Assembly (NCBI GenBank): GCA_030754475.1
Contig: JASMAE010000416.1
Span: 1 to 22,817 of the forward strand
From: Rhodospirillales bacterium
GTDB lineage: Bacteria > Pseudomonadota > Alphaproteobacteria > Rhodospirillales > JASLLV01
Length of the DNA stretch: 22,817 nucleotides
Reading direction: 5' to 3'
Each line of letters opens with the position of its first letter. Position 1 is the stretch's first letter. The position numbers and the translations under genes are program-made. This document shows positions 1-8,273 of the stretch, piece by piece. The notes under the pieces were generated by a model. The model was not told where the DNA came from. It was given only the letters and a program-made list of their open reading frames with translations, and ran no database searches.

Positions 1-319
1 ACCGCGTGAACCCGAGCCCGGTCATGGCGACGGCAGCAAAGCGCGAACGCTGGCCCGAGCGGCAGATGAAGAAATGGGCGGCGTCGCGCTTCGTCCCGCT
101 CTCTTCCAAAGTGCGCGCGAAATCCGCGTTCTCGGCCATCGTCGGGAAAACCTGCCAGGGGATCAGGAGCGGTTGTTTGCCAATGCCCGCGAGGTCGGCG
201 AGCCCGACGAAGGCCCACTCGGCGTCCGTACGCACGTCGATCAGGACGGCGTCCGTCTCGGCCTCCAGGATCTCCCAGGCGTCCTTGGCGGAGATATCGC
301 CAGCGTATGTTTGCGCCAC
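1..319 (-). CDS. Rhodanese-like domain protein (3' end cut by window)
   Basis: Small single-domain rhodanese-family protein, probably a sulfurtransferase handling a persulfide; the substrate is unknown. About 106 residues are visible and the C-terminus lies outside the window. The domain starts with ISAKDAWEIL, continues with LIDVRTDAEW (residues about 26-35), and carries the active-site loop CRSGQRS with the candidate catalytic cysteine at residue 86. I chose the GTG at 317-319 because a strong GGAGG stands 8 nt upstream (328-332). A GTG at 338-340 is in frame but has no such site. It is the last visible gene of the korA-korB-reductase operon, about 24 nt after the reductase stop, so it is probably cotranscribed. 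A role in iron-sulfur or sulfur handling for that redox module is only inference from position. Confidence 0.85.
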   Translation of the reverse strand, partial: MAQTYAGDISAKDAWEILEAETDAVLIDVRTDAEWAFVGLADLAGIGKQPLLIPWQVFPTMAENADFARTLEESGTKRDAAHFFICRSGQRSRFAAVAMTGLGFTR

Positions 320-327
320 TCGGCCCC

Positions 328-332
328 CCTCC
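328..332 (-). promoter_or_regulatory. Ribosome binding site deciding the rhodanese start
   Basis: GGAGG on the minus strand, 8 nt before the GTG at 317-319. It favours that GTG over the in-frame GTG at 338-340, which has no purine-rich site in front of it. Confidence 0.6.
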
Positions 333-343
333 GATTCCACGGT

Positions 344-1672
344 CTAATCAGCCGAGCGCCGGGCCTCGCCAGTGCGGGCGACGTTCAGCATGTCGGCGAT
401 GCGAAAGAGCTTTCGCCGCGGCGCCGGCGCCGCGGCGCCCGCTTCTTCCGCCTGTTCGATTCTCTTCCAGTCGGCGTAGCCGACCACCTGGACGCCCCGC
501 TCTTCGAGCAGGCGTTCGAGCGCCACCCGCCCCGGCTTCGCGCCAGCGCCGAAATCGTCGCGGATGCACTGAGCGACGGCGACCCCGTCCGGGCGGTTGG
601 TGGCAATCACGCCGGTCGGTCCACGCCTGATCCAGCCCACCGCGTAGAGTCCCGGCGCGACCCGCCCTTCTTCGGAACGAACGATCGCGTTCGCCTCGTC
701 GAAAGGCGCGCCCTCGACGGCAACGGAGCGGTATCCGACCGCCGGAATCACGAGCCCGCACGCGACCTCGAAGGTCTCGCCGACGCCGACCGCGCGGCCG
801 CCCTCGAGCCGGGTCTTCTCGAGCCGCAGCCCCTCGACCCTCTGGCCCCCCAGGATCTCGACCGGGGAGACGAAAAAGCGGAAGTGCACCCTTTTTCTGC
901 GTTCGCCCGCGTCTTGGGTCGCGAACTCCCTGAGCGTCGCAAGGTTCTTCTCCTTCAGCCGGTGGTCGCGTTCCGACATCTCGCCGACCGCGTCTGGCAA
1001 CTGTGCCGCGTCGACCACCGGCGCGCATTCGTCGAGCCGGCCCATCTCGCGCAGTTCCACGTTGGTGAACTTGGCTTCTATCGGGCCGCGCCGGCCGAAC
1101 AGATAAACGTCCTTGATGGGCGCGCGGGCGATCGCGCGCTGGGCGTACTCGGGGATATCCGAATCCGCCATTTCGGCCGCCGTCTTCACCAGAACCCGGG
1201 CGACGTCGATCGCGACGTTGCCGTTGCCGATCACACAGACCGTCTCGGTGTTCAGGTCGGGATCGAGGTCGGCGAAATCGGGGTGCGCGTTGTACCAACC
1301 GACGAAGGCGGCGGACCCGATGACGCCCACCTTGTCCTCGCCCGGGATTCCCAGCGGGCGATCGAACGGCGCGCCGACGGCGAGCACGACCGCGTCGTGC
1401 GTCCTCTGAAGCTCGGCGAGCGCGACATCGCGGCCGACCTCGACGTTTCCGAAATAGCGGACCTCGGGCCGGTGCGCCGTCTTCTCGAAGCTGCGCGCAA
1501 CCTTCTTCGTGGTCTGATGGTCGGGGGCGACGCCGGCGCGGATCAGGCCGAACGGGGTCGGCAGCCGCTCGAGGATGTCCACGGCAACGTCGCCGTCCAG
1601 GGTCTTGACGAGGGCCTCGGCCGTATAGAAACCGGCCGGCCCCGAACCGACAATGGCCACGCTGATGGGCAT
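344..1672 (-). CDS. Ferredoxin-NADP+ reductase, adrenodoxin reductase (FprA) type
   Basis: FAD flavoprotein of 442 aa, close to the usual size of the adrenodoxin reductase / mycobacterial FprA family, which moves electrons between NADP(H) and ferredoxin. The FAD dinucleotide motif VGSGPAG is at residues 8-14, with LPTPFGLIRAGVAPDH following at about 38-52. The NADP-binding motif IGNGNVA is at 148-154, followed by FGRRGP (192-197) and KFTNVELREM. The C-terminal FAD contact AVGWIRRGPTG is at 344-354. The ATG at 1670-1672 has AAGGAG 6 nt upstream (1679-1684); the frame stays open further upstream, but only inside the end of korB. It lies 52 nt after korB. Since no ferredoxin-type subunit is encoded in the visible operon, the reductase is the likely electron outlet for KorAB through a ferredoxin encoded elsewhere (inference). 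Confidence 0.92.
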   Translation of the reverse strand: MPISVAIVGSGPAGFYTAEALVKTLDGDVAVDILERLPTPFGLIRAGVAPDHQTTKKVARSFEKTAHRPEVRYFGNVEVGRDVALAELQRTHDAVVLAVGAPFDRPLGIPGEDKVGVIGSAAFVGWYNAHPDFADLDPDLNTETVCVIGNGNVAIDVARVLVKTAAEMADSDIPEYAQRAIARAPIKDVYLFGRRGPIEAKFTNVELREMGRLDECAPVVDAAQLPDAVGEMSERDHRLKEKNLATLREFATQDAGERRKRVHFRFFVSPVEILGGQRVEGLRLEKTRLEGGRAVGVGETFEVACGLVIPAVGYRSVAVEGAPFDEANAIVRSEEGRVAPGLYAVGWIRRGPTGVIATNRPDGVAVAQCIRDDFGAGAKPGRVALERLLEERGVQVVGYADWKRIEQAEEAGAAAPAPRRKLFRIADMLNVARTGEARRSAD

Positions 1673-1724
1673 CCCGAACTCCTTCGCGGGTCCACCGGGA
1701 ACGGCTCGGTGCCCTCGGTAAGTT

Positions 1725-2738
1725 TCACACGCGCCAGGTGTGACCCTGACGCAGCAGCGCGTTGACGTCGGCGTCAGGCGCCTCCGCCTTGGCATGTTCC
1801 ATCTGCGCCGCGAGCGCGGCATCGAAACTCTCCGCCGGATCGCAGTAGAGAACGCCGAGCGCCATCGGGAACGCCGGCGGCGCAAGCTCCGCCAGCATCA
1901 AAGCGAGCACGCGGTCGGTCTCGTCGTGAACCAAGATGTCGCCTTCGCCCTCTCCGAGCGTCGCCACCTCGAACGCCATGCGGCCCTGAGCGAGCCGGAG
2001 CCCGCGGTTCCGCTCCTTTCCGAAGATCAGTGGCTTTCCGTGTTCGACGCGGATCTGGGCGTCGTCGGCCACGTCCTTATGGGTGAATCCCGCAAACACG
2101 TCGTCGTTGTAGACGATGCAGTTTTGGAAGATCTCCACGAACGAAGCTCCGCGGTGCGCGTGCGCCCGCTTGAGCACGTCGCAAAGATGGTTGCGCTGGG
2201 TATCCACCGCCCGCGCAAGAAACCGCGCGCCCGCGCCAAGCGCGAAAGAAGCGGGCGCCACGGGTCGGTCGATGGAGCCCGTGGGCGTCGACGGCGAACG
2301 CGTGCCGCTACGCGAAGTGGGCGAGTATTGGCCCTTGGTGAGCCCGTAGATCTCGTTGTTGAACAGAAGGAACTGGATGTCGAGGTTGCGCCGGAGCACG
2401 TGCAATAGATGGTTGCCGCCGATCGAAAGCGCATCGCCATCGCCCGAGATCACCCAGACGTCGAGCTCGGGGTTGGTCAGTTTGATGCCGGTGGCGATCG
2501 CAGGCGCCCGGCCGTGAATGGTGTGAAACCCGTAAGTCGCCATGTAGTACGGAAACCGCGACGCGCACCCGATGCCCGAGACGAACACCGTCTTGTCGCG
2601 TGCAACCGCCAGGTCCGCGAGCGTGCGCTGGACCGCGGTGACGATGGCGTAGTCCCCGCAACCGGGGCACCATCGGATCTCCTGGTCGGACGCGTAGTCC
2701 TTGGGAGTCAGTCGGTCACCGGACGCGACTTCGTTCAT
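1725..2738 (-). CDS. korB: 2-oxoglutarate:ferredoxin oxidoreductase, beta subunit
   Basis: Thiamine diphosphate and [4Fe-4S] subunit of a 2-oxoacid:ferredoxin oxidoreductase (337 aa), cytoplasmic; with KorA it decarboxylates 2-oxoglutarate to succinyl-CoA and reduces ferredoxin. Cluster ligands visible are C24 and C27 (WCPGCGD), C58 (GIGCAS) and C207 (QNC). The thiamine diphosphate motif runs from GDGDALSIGGNH (99-110) to FNNEIYGLTKGQ (126-137). The following YSPTSRSGT...STPTGSIDRP stretch is like the KorB type known from aerobic actinobacteria. The ATG lies inside the end of korA (23-nt overlap) with GGAGAAGGA just upstream, so translation is probably coupled. Substrate assignment to 2-oxoglutarate rather than pyruvate or another 2-oxoacid rests on family resemblance. 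Confidence 0.93.
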   Translation of the reverse strand: MNEVASGDRLTPKDYASDQEIRWCPGCGDYAIVTAVQRTLADLAVARDKTVFVSGIGCASRFPYYMATYGFHTIHGRAPAIATGIKLTNPELDVWVISGDGDALSIGGNHLLHVLRRNLDIQFLLFNNEIYGLTKGQYSPTSRSGTRSPSTPTGSIDRPVAPASFALGAGARFLARAVDTQRNHLCDVLKRAHAHRGASFVEIFQNCIVYNDDVFAGFTHKDVADDAQIRVEHGKPLIFGKERNRGLRLAQGRMAFEVATLGEGEGDILVHDETDRVLALMLAELAPPAFPMALGVLYCDPAESFDAALAAQMEHAKAEAPDADVNALLRQGHTWRV

Positions 2739-4623
2739 CTTCCTTCTCCAACCGGGTCCGTACCGCGAATTCGATCTCGGAGATTTTGAACGGCTGACCC
2801 GTGACTTTGTTGAGACCCTCGGCCGGCACCAGGAACTGACCGCGCAGGAGCATTTTGAGCTGGCCGGTGTTCATCTCTGCGACCAGGACCGAATCGAAAC
2901 CGGCGAGCAGCTCGCCGAGGTTGCGGGGCAGCGGCCAAATGTGGCGCAGGTGGATTTGCGACACCTCGTACCCTTCGGCGCGCAGATTGATCACCGCCCG
3001 GCCGATGGCCCCGAAGGTCGAACCCCAACCGACCACCGCCATGCGCCCGCTCGCCTCGCCGATCTCGGGCGTCTGAAGCGGAAGGTCGTCGGCGATGCGG
3101 GCCACTTTTTCCGCGCGCACGTCGGTCATGCGCTGGTGGTTGGCCGGGTCATACGAGATGTTGCCGGTATCGTGGTCCTTTTCGATGCCGCCGACGCGGT
3201 GCTCGATCCCGGGCGTGCCCGGGATCGCCCAGACGCGTGCCAGGTTGTCGGGATCGCGCAGGTAGGGCTGGAAGCCGTCGGGCTCGGTATGGAACTTCGG
3301 CGGCTCGAAGGCGAAATCGCCGACGTCGGGGATCAGCCAGGGCTCCGACGCGTTGGCGATGTAGCCGTCGGAAAGCACCATGACCGGCGTCATGTGGCGG
3401 GTGGCGATCCGGATCGCCTCGACGCCGACCTCAAAGCAATCGGCCGGCGAGCGAGCCGCGATCACCGCCAACGGACTGTCGGCGTTGCGCCCGAACACCG
3501 CCTGAAAAAGATCCGACTGCTCGGTCTTGGTCGGCAACCCGGTCGACGGCCCGGCGCGTTGTGTGTTGACCACCACCAGGGGCAACTCGGCACTGATCGC
3601 AAGTCCCAGGGCCTCGGCCTTGAGCGCGATGCCCGGGCCCGAACTCGACGTCACCCCGATGCCGCCCGCGTACGATGCGCCGATGGCGGCGCATATGGCC
3701 GCCATCTCGTCCTCCGCCTGAAACGTGACCACCCCGAAGTGCTTGAGACGCGCCAGCAGGTGCAACAGCGTCGATGCCGGCGTGATGGGATAGGACCCCA
3801 AGAACAGCTTGAGGCCCGCGAGCTCGGCGCCCGCGACCAGGCCCCAGGACAACGCTTCGCCGCCAGTCACGTTGCGATAGAGGCCCGGCTCGATCTGCGC
3901 CTGGCGGACGGCGAACCCCTTCACCTCGCCCTCGAGCTCCACCGTCTCGCCATAGGCGTGGCCGGCGTTGAGCGCGGCGACGTTCGCCTCGGCCAGCTCG
4001 GGGCGGCCTTCGAACTTTCGGTGCAGCCATTCGATGGTCGGCTGGCGGTCGCGGTCGTAGAGCCAGTAGATCAGCCCAAGCGTCCAAAGATTCTTGCACC
4101 GGAGCCCATCCTTCTGCGAAATCCCCACGGGCTTGACGGCCTCGAGCGTAAGCTTCGAAATCTCGATGGGGATGACGCGGTACTTCTTGAGGCTTCCATC
4201 CTCGAGAGGGTTCGCCCCGTAGCCCGCCTTGCGCAGATTGCGTTCGGTATACGCGCCCGCGTCGGTGATGATCTGGTCGCCGGGTGCCAGATCGGCCAAG
4301 TTCACCTTCAACGCCGCGGGATTGAGCGCGACCAGCACGTCCGGCCGGTCGCCCGCCGTCATGATGCGCCGGCCGCCGAAGTTGATCTGAAAGGTGGAGA
4401 TCCCGTAGGTGGTTCCGGTCGGCGCCCGGATTTCGGCCGGGAAGTCGGGGAACGTGGTCAGATCGTTACCCGCGAGCGCCGTCACTTGCGTGAACTGCCC
4501 GCCGGTCAGCTGGATGCCGTCACCGGAATCTCCGGCGAAGCGGACCACGACGGTCTCCAGTTCACGGCGCCCCCCGACTTCGCCGTCGGACCCGCGGGTA
4601 GCGGCTTTTTCCACGCTACTCAA
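2716..4623 (-). CDS. korA: 2-oxoglutarate:ferredoxin oxidoreductase, fused gamma-alpha subunit
   Basis: Large subunit of the Kor enzyme, 635 aa, with the usual gamma-alpha fusion. The N-terminal gamma domain begins VVRFAGDSGDGIQLTGG (about 26-42) and includes FPAEIRAPTGTTYG. The alpha part starts near residue 250 with GGEALSWG and contains the SYPITPAS motif at 277-284, followed by EDEMAAI and the GVTSSSGPG loop, which bind thiamine diphosphate and coenzyme A in this family. The frame opens after an in-frame TGA 9 nt upstream of the TTG at 4621-4623, so only that TTG or the GTG three codons later can start the full gamma domain; neither has a clear ribosome site. A 6-4-6 palindrome lies directly upstream. 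It is first gene of the korA-korB-reductase-rhodanese operon, divergent from pmbA. Confidence 0.92.
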   Translation of the reverse strand: MSSVEKAATRGSDGEVGGRRELETVVVRFAGDSGDGIQLTGGQFTQVTALAGNDLTTFPDFPAEIRAPTGTTYGISTFQINFGGRRIMTAGDRPDVLVALNPAALKVNLADLAPGDQIITDAGAYTERNLRKAGYGANPLEDGSLKKYRVIPIEISKLTLEAVKPVGISQKDGLRCKNLWTLGLIYWLYDRDRQPTIEWLHRKFEGRPELAEANVAALNAGHAYGETVELEGEVKGFAVRQAQIEPGLYRNVTGGEALSWGLVAGAELAGLKLFLGSYPITPASTLLHLLARLKHFGVVTFQAEDEMAAICAAIGASYAGGIGVTSSSGPGIALKAEALGLAISAELPLVVVNTQRAGPSTGLPTKTEQSDLFQAVFGRNADSPLAVIAARSPADCFEVGVEAIRIATRHMTPVMVLSDGYIANASEPWLIPDVGDFAFEPPKFHTEPDGFQPYLRDPDNLARVWAIPGTPGIEHRVGGIEKDHDTGNISYDPANHQRMTDVRAEKVARIADDLPLQTPEIGEASGRMAVVGWGSTFGAIGRAVINLRAEGYEVSQIHLRHIWPLPRNLGELLAGFDSVLVAEMNTGQLKMLLRGQFLVPAEGLNKVTGQPFKISEIEFAVRTRLEKEDERSRVR

Positions 4624-4631
4624 TCTATTTC

Positions 4632-4647
4632 ACTTGTTTTTACAAGT
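4632..4647. promoter_or_regulatory. Palindrome upstream of korA, candidate operator
   Basis: Perfect inverted repeat ACTTGT-TTTT-ACAAGT, 8 nt before the korA TTG start. It is AT-rich in a GC-rich region and sits where a repressor could block the start of korA. The half-sites resemble TTGT/ACAA operators of several GntR-family regulators, but no regulator gene is nearby. The spacing does not fit an FNR box (TTGAT-N4-ATCAA). Function is inferred. Confidence 0.4.
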
Positions 4648-4715
4648 TTCCCCGGGGAGCCGTCTCGAGCTGCGGCGGTATGGTTCCCGGCCCCGTCGCG
4701 AGCACCGCACCGGTC

Positions 4716-4724
4716 ATCATACCA
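4716..4724 (-). promoter_or_regulatory. korA: Candidate extended -10 promoter for the korA operon
   Basis: On the minus strand the sequence reads TGGTATGAT, matching an extended -10 (TGn then TATAAT-like). There is no convincing -35. Transcription would begin around 4709, giving a leader of about 85 nt that contains the palindrome at 4632-4647. It is part of a near-palindrome GGTATGATGACC (4712-4723). Prediction only. Confidence 0.3.
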
Positions 4725-4833
4725 GAGTAATTCGCGCCCACGGAAGCATCTGGCGTTCACAAGCCCTTGATTTGCGGCGCCCGGACGCGCCGCCGCGGCG
4801 CCTCGGGGCTGGCGTTTACCGACGCCGATCGCC

Positions 4834-4839
4834 TATAAC
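4834..4839 (+). promoter_or_regulatory. pmbA: Candidate -10 element for pmbA
   Basis: TATAAC about 54 nt before the pmbA ATG, in the 269-nt region between korA and pmbA. No good -35 at standard spacing was found, so this is weak. Confidence 0.22.
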
Positions 4840-4892
4840 CAGCGAATCCTGGAATAGCGTTTCCGGGATCCCTCGCAAGTCCCGGCCGCCAC

Positions 4893-6236
4893 ATGCCCAG
4901 TAAACCCGACATCCTCGCCATCGCCGACGACCTCGTCGCCCGGGCGCGCGCGGCCGGCGCCGATGCCGCGGACGCCGTGGCGGTCACAGGCACGGCGCTG
5001 GGCGTGTCGAGGCGCATGCGCAAGCCGCAGTCGTTAGAGCGTTCGGAATCGACCGATCTGGGCCTGCGCGTGTTGGTGCGCAATCGCCAGGCGATCGCAT
5101 CGACGTCGGATGTCTCGCACCGCTCGCTCGACGAGGTCGTCGCCCGCGCCCTTGCGATGGCCCGCTCGGTGCCGGACGATCCCTATTGCGGGCTGGCCGA
5201 TCCGGAGCTGCTGGCGACCGAGATCGCAGAGCTCGACATCGCCGTTGCGGACGAACCCACGCTAGAGACGTTGGTCGACTGGGCGACGCGCGCCGAGGAC
5301 GCAGCACTTGCCGTTGACGGCGTCACCAACTCCGAAGGTGCGGACGCGAGCTGGGCTCGGACGGGAATCGCGCTCGCCGCCAGCAACGGGTTCGCTGCGA
5401 CCTACGAGAGATCGCGCTGTTCCATCAGCGTTGCGGTCCTGGCGGGCGAAGGGACGGCGATGGAGCGCGACTACGATTCCTTCAGCACCATCCACACCGA
5501 AGACCTGCCCAAACCCGAATCGTTGGGCCGCGCGGCCGGTGAAAAGGCCGTGCGCCGCCTGAACCCGAGAAAGGCTCAATCCGCCCGCCTTCCCGTCGTC
5601 TACGATCCCCGGGTCGCGCGCGGCGTGCTGTCACATCTCGCCAGCGCGATCAACGGCGCGTCGGTCGCCAGGGGAACGACGTTCCTCAAGGACCGCATGG
5701 AAAAGGCCATCATGCCGGCGTCGGTCACGGTCGTAGACGATCCGCTGCGCCGCCGCGGGCTGCGTTCGCGCCCCTTCGACGGCGAGGGCGTGGCACAGCG
5801 CCGCTTCGAGGTGGTTCGGGGCGGCGTGCTGACCACCTGGATCCTGGATTCCCGCTCGGCGCGCCAGATCGGCATGCAGACCACCGGCCACGCGGCCCGC
5901 GGCACGTCTTCGCCGCCGTCGCCCAGCACCACCAACCTTTATCTCGAGGCAGGCGACGCGAGCCCCGCCGAGCTGATGGCGGATATCCAGGCAGGCCTTT
6001 ACGTCACCGAGATGATCGGATTCGGGGTCAACACGCTCACCGGAGATTACAGCCGCGGCGCGAGCGGCTTCTGGATCGAGAACGGAACGCTCGGGTACCC
6101 TGTGAGCGAGGTCACGGTAGCGGGAAACCTGAGCGAGATGTTCATGAACATGCGGGTCGCGAACGATCTCGAGTTCCGCTACGGAACCGATTCGCCGACG
6201 CTTAGGATCGACGGCATGACCATCGGCGGCCAGTAG
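4893..6236 (+). CDS. pmbA: TldD/PmbA family protein (PmbA/TldE subunit)
   Basis: Protein of 447 aa, the usual PmbA (TldE) length. In other bacteria PmbA pairs with TldD in a cytoplasmic heterodimeric metalloprotease that degrades or matures small peptides such as microcin B17. The N-terminus has DDLVARARAAGADAADA (about 11-27) and the family signature GVNTLTGDYSRGASGFWIENG lies near residues 377-397, followed by the conserved NLSEMFMNM segment. As expected for PmbA, no HExxxH metal site is seen; that belongs to TldD, which is not in this window. The ATG at 4893 has only a weak ribosome site, but the frame and N-terminus fit the family. It is divergent from korA and stands 243 nt before msbA. 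Confidence 0.93.
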   Translation: MPSKPDILAIADDLVARARAAGADAADAVAVTGTALGVSRRMRKPQSLERSESTDLGLRVLVRNRQAIASTSDVSHRSLDEVVARALAMARSVPDDPYCGLADPELLATEIAELDIAVADEPTLETLVDWATRAEDAALAVDGVTNSEGADASWARTGIALAASNGFAATYERSRCSISVAVLAGEGTAMERDYDSFSTIHTEDLPKPESLGRAAGEKAVRRLNPRKAQSARLPVVYDPRVARGVLSHLASAINGASVARGTTFLKDRMEKAIMPASVTVVDDPLRRRGLRSRPFDGEGVAQRRFEVVRGGVLTTWILDSRSARQIGMQTTGHAARGTSSPPSPSTTNLYLEAGDASPAELMADIQAGLYVTEMIGFGVNTLTGDYSRGASGFWIENGTLGYPVSEVTVAGNLSEMFMNMRVANDLEFRYGTDSPTLRIDGMTIGGQ

Positions 6237-6297
6237 CGTCGCCGGCGCGGCGTTGCCCACGCGGGTGCCGATTGGCCGGCCTAAGGCCCCCCTGCCA

Positions 6298-6357
6298 GAC
6301 CATATCGTGGTCGCCCGGTTTCGCCCGTGGTGATCTGGCGAGCACGTGAACCTGGTC
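6298..6357 (+). repeat. Dispersed repeat, copy A (upstream of msbA)
   Basis: Sixty-base element in the pmbA-msbA gap, ending 122 nt before the msbA ATG. It shares ATCGTGGTCG near its left end and CGAGCACGTGAA-CTGGTC at its right end with copy B. The last 27 bases match copy B at 23 positions; one base is missing in the middle. Weaker similarity to copy B continues to the right, including ATCGAG-GGATT. A partial second right-end motif (TTCAATCTGGTC) occurs at 6424-6435. Confidence 0.7.
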
Positions 6358-6479
6358 CATGTTTATGGAAATCGAGGGGATTGGCGCGCCTCGCCGAAGC
6401 GCAAAATAACTCCGCTCAAACGGTTCAATCTGGTCGGATAGTGCTCTAAGGTCACGGGCGGGCGATTCGGGATCACGGA

Positions 6480-8273
6480 ATGACGCGCCGCGAATCGGAA
6501 AACGGGAACAAGCGGCATCTTTCGAGCGTCGCGCTGGTTCGCCGCCTGCTCAGGGAAAACGTTCGACATTACTTCGGCTGGCTCGTCCTCGCGCTCGTCG
6601 GCATGGCGGTAATGGCCGGCGCCACCGCGCTCAGCGCCTGGCTCATGGAGCCGGTGGTAAACGAAGTGTTCATCGCCAAGAAGCGCGAGACGCTGTGGCT
6701 CATCTCCTCGGTCGTGCTCGCCACCTTCGCCGTCAAGGGCGCGGCGAATTACGCGCAGGCGACGCTCGTCAGCTACGTGGGGCTTCGCATCATAGCCGAC
6801 AACCAGACCCGGCTCTATGCGCACCTGCAGCGGATGGATCTGGCGTTCTTCCAGAGCCGGCCCACGGGCACGCTGATCTCGCGGTTCACCGTCGACATCG
6901 CCCTCATGCGCGCCGCGGTCTCGAACGCGTTGACCGGGTTCGGCAAGGATGCGCTCTCGCTGGTCGGGCTGATCGTGGTGATGTTCGTCCAGGACGTTCG
7001 CCTGGCGTTGATCGCGTTCCTCGTCTTTCCCGTGGCGGTGATCCCCATCGTCCGCCTCGGCCGGCGCATGCGCAGGGTCAGCACCGACACCCAAGTTGAG
7101 ATGGGCCAGTTCACGACCCTCTTGCAGCAGACCTTCCAGGGCGCGCGATTGGTCAAGGCCTACGCCATGGAATCCTACGAATTGGGCCACGTCCGCACGA
7201 TCGTCGAGCGCATCTTCAAACTCACGCTCAAATCGGCGCGGACGCGCGCCCTTTCGAGCCCCATCATGGAGACCCTCGGCGGGCTCGCGGTGGCGCTGGT
7301 GATCGTCTACGGGGGCTTGCGCGTGATCGACGCCGACATGGACCCGGGCTCGTTCTTCTCGTTCATCACCGCGCTGCTGCTCGCTTACGAGCCCATGAAG
7401 CGGCTCGCCAACCTGAACGCCAGCCTCCAGGAGGGGTTGGCGGGCGCCCAACGCCTGTTCGCGGTGCTCGACACCGTTCCCGCGATCACGGAAAGGCCGG
7501 GCGCGAGTGCGCTCGCGCTGCGTGAAGGATCGGTCCGCCTCGAAGGCGTGCGGTTCGCGTACGGAAGCGCCGCGCCGACGCTGGACGGCGTCACGCTGGA
7601 GGTGCCGGCGGGACGCTCCGTGGCCCTGGTCGGGGCCTCGGGCGCGGGGAAATCCACGATCCTGAACTTGATCCCCCGCTTCTACGATGTCGGCGAAGGC
7701 GCCGTGATCATCGACGGCGTCGACGTGCGCGACGCCACCTTCGCCTCGCTTTACGCCAACATCGCGCTCGTGAGCCAGGAGGTGACGCTCTTCGACGACA
7801 CGGTGCGCGCCAACATCGCCTATGGCCGGGCCGCGGCGAGCGAGGACGAGATCGTGGCCGCCGCGCGCGCGGCGGGCGCCGACGGCTTCATCCGCGAGCT
7901 CGCAGACGGATACGATACCGTCGTCGGCGAGCAGGGGACCCGGCTTTCGGGCGGGCAACGCCAGCGCCTCGCGATCGCCCGGGCCATCCTCAAGAACGCG
8001 CCCATCCTGCTCCTCGACGAGGCCACCTCGGCCCTCGACACCGAATCCGAGCGCCACGTCCAGGCGGCGATGAAGAAGCTGACGCGCGGGCGTACGACAC
8101 TGGTCATCGCGCATAGGCTGTCGACCGTGATCGACGCCGACTTGATCTACGTGATCGAACGCGGCCGGGTCGCCGAATCGGGCACCCACGCCCAACTCCT
8201 CGGCGCCGGCGGCGCCTATGCGCGGCTGCACGCGCTCCAGTTCGCCGAAGACGGCGCGGCGGCGCCGGTTTAG
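6480..8273 (+). CDS. msbA: ABC transporter with fused membrane and ATPase domains, MsbA type (lipid A export)
   Basis: Half-transporter of 597 aa, the normal MsbA size, working as a homodimer in the inner membrane. The N-terminal half has hydrophobic segments at about 28-50, 75-95, 155-195 and 265-310. The ATPase domain has Walker A GASGAGKST (385-393), signature LSGGQ (489-493), Walker B ILLLDEATSALD (509-520) and the switch histidine H545 in IAHRLST. In other bacteria MsbA flips lipid A-core across the inner membrane. The substrate cannot be read from the sequence, but the following waaA-lpxK-acyltransferase genes make lipid A likely. The ATG at 6480 has a weak purine stretch upstream. Two direct copies of the dispersed repeat bracket the gene, and the stop codon forms the start of copy B. 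Confidence 0.88.
   Translation: MTRRESENGNKRHLSSVALVRRLLRENVRHYFGWLVLALVGMAVMAGATALSAWLMEPVVNEVFIAKKRETLWLISSVVLATFAVKGAANYAQATLVSYVGLRIIADNQTRLYAHLQRMDLAFFQSRPTGTLISRFTVDIALMRAAVSNALTGFGKDALSLVGLIVVMFVQDVRLALIAFLVFPVAVIPIVRLGRRMRRVSTDTQVEMGQFTTLLQQTFQGARLVKAYAMESYELGHVRTIVERIFKLTLKSARTRALSSPIMETLGGLAVALVIVYGGLRVIDADMDPGSFFSFITALLLAYEPMKRLANLNASLQEGLAGAQRLFAVLDTVPAITERPGASALALREGSVRLEGVRFAYGSAAPTLDGVTLEVPAGRSVALVGASGAGKSTILNLIPRFYDVGEGAVIIDGVDVRDATFASLYANIALVSQEVTLFDDTVRANIAYGRAAASEDEIVAAARAAGADGFIRELADGYDTVVGEQGTRLSGGQRQRLAIARAILKNAPILLLDEATSALDTESERHVQAAMKKLTRGRTTLVIAHRLSTVIDADLIYVIERGRVAESGTHAQLLGAGGAYARLHALQFAEDGAAAPV

Noticed and set aside
4632..4647. FNR/FixK box upstream of korA
   Set aside because: The TTG and CAA halves are 6 nt apart rather than the 8 of TTGAT-N4-ATCAA, so an oxygen-regulator site is not supported.
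4700..4740. Possible fourth repeat copy in the korA-pmbA gap (GAATTACTCTGGT on the minus strand)
   Set aside because: Only a short right-end resemblance; the ATCGTGGTCG left block is missing at the expected distance.
6346..6441. Possible leader peptide starting at the conserved GTG in the repeat right end (GTG AAC CTG GTC)
   Set aside because: The frame is 31 codons in copy A, 7 in copy C and different in copy B, with no ribosome site; the shared codons follow from the repeat itself.
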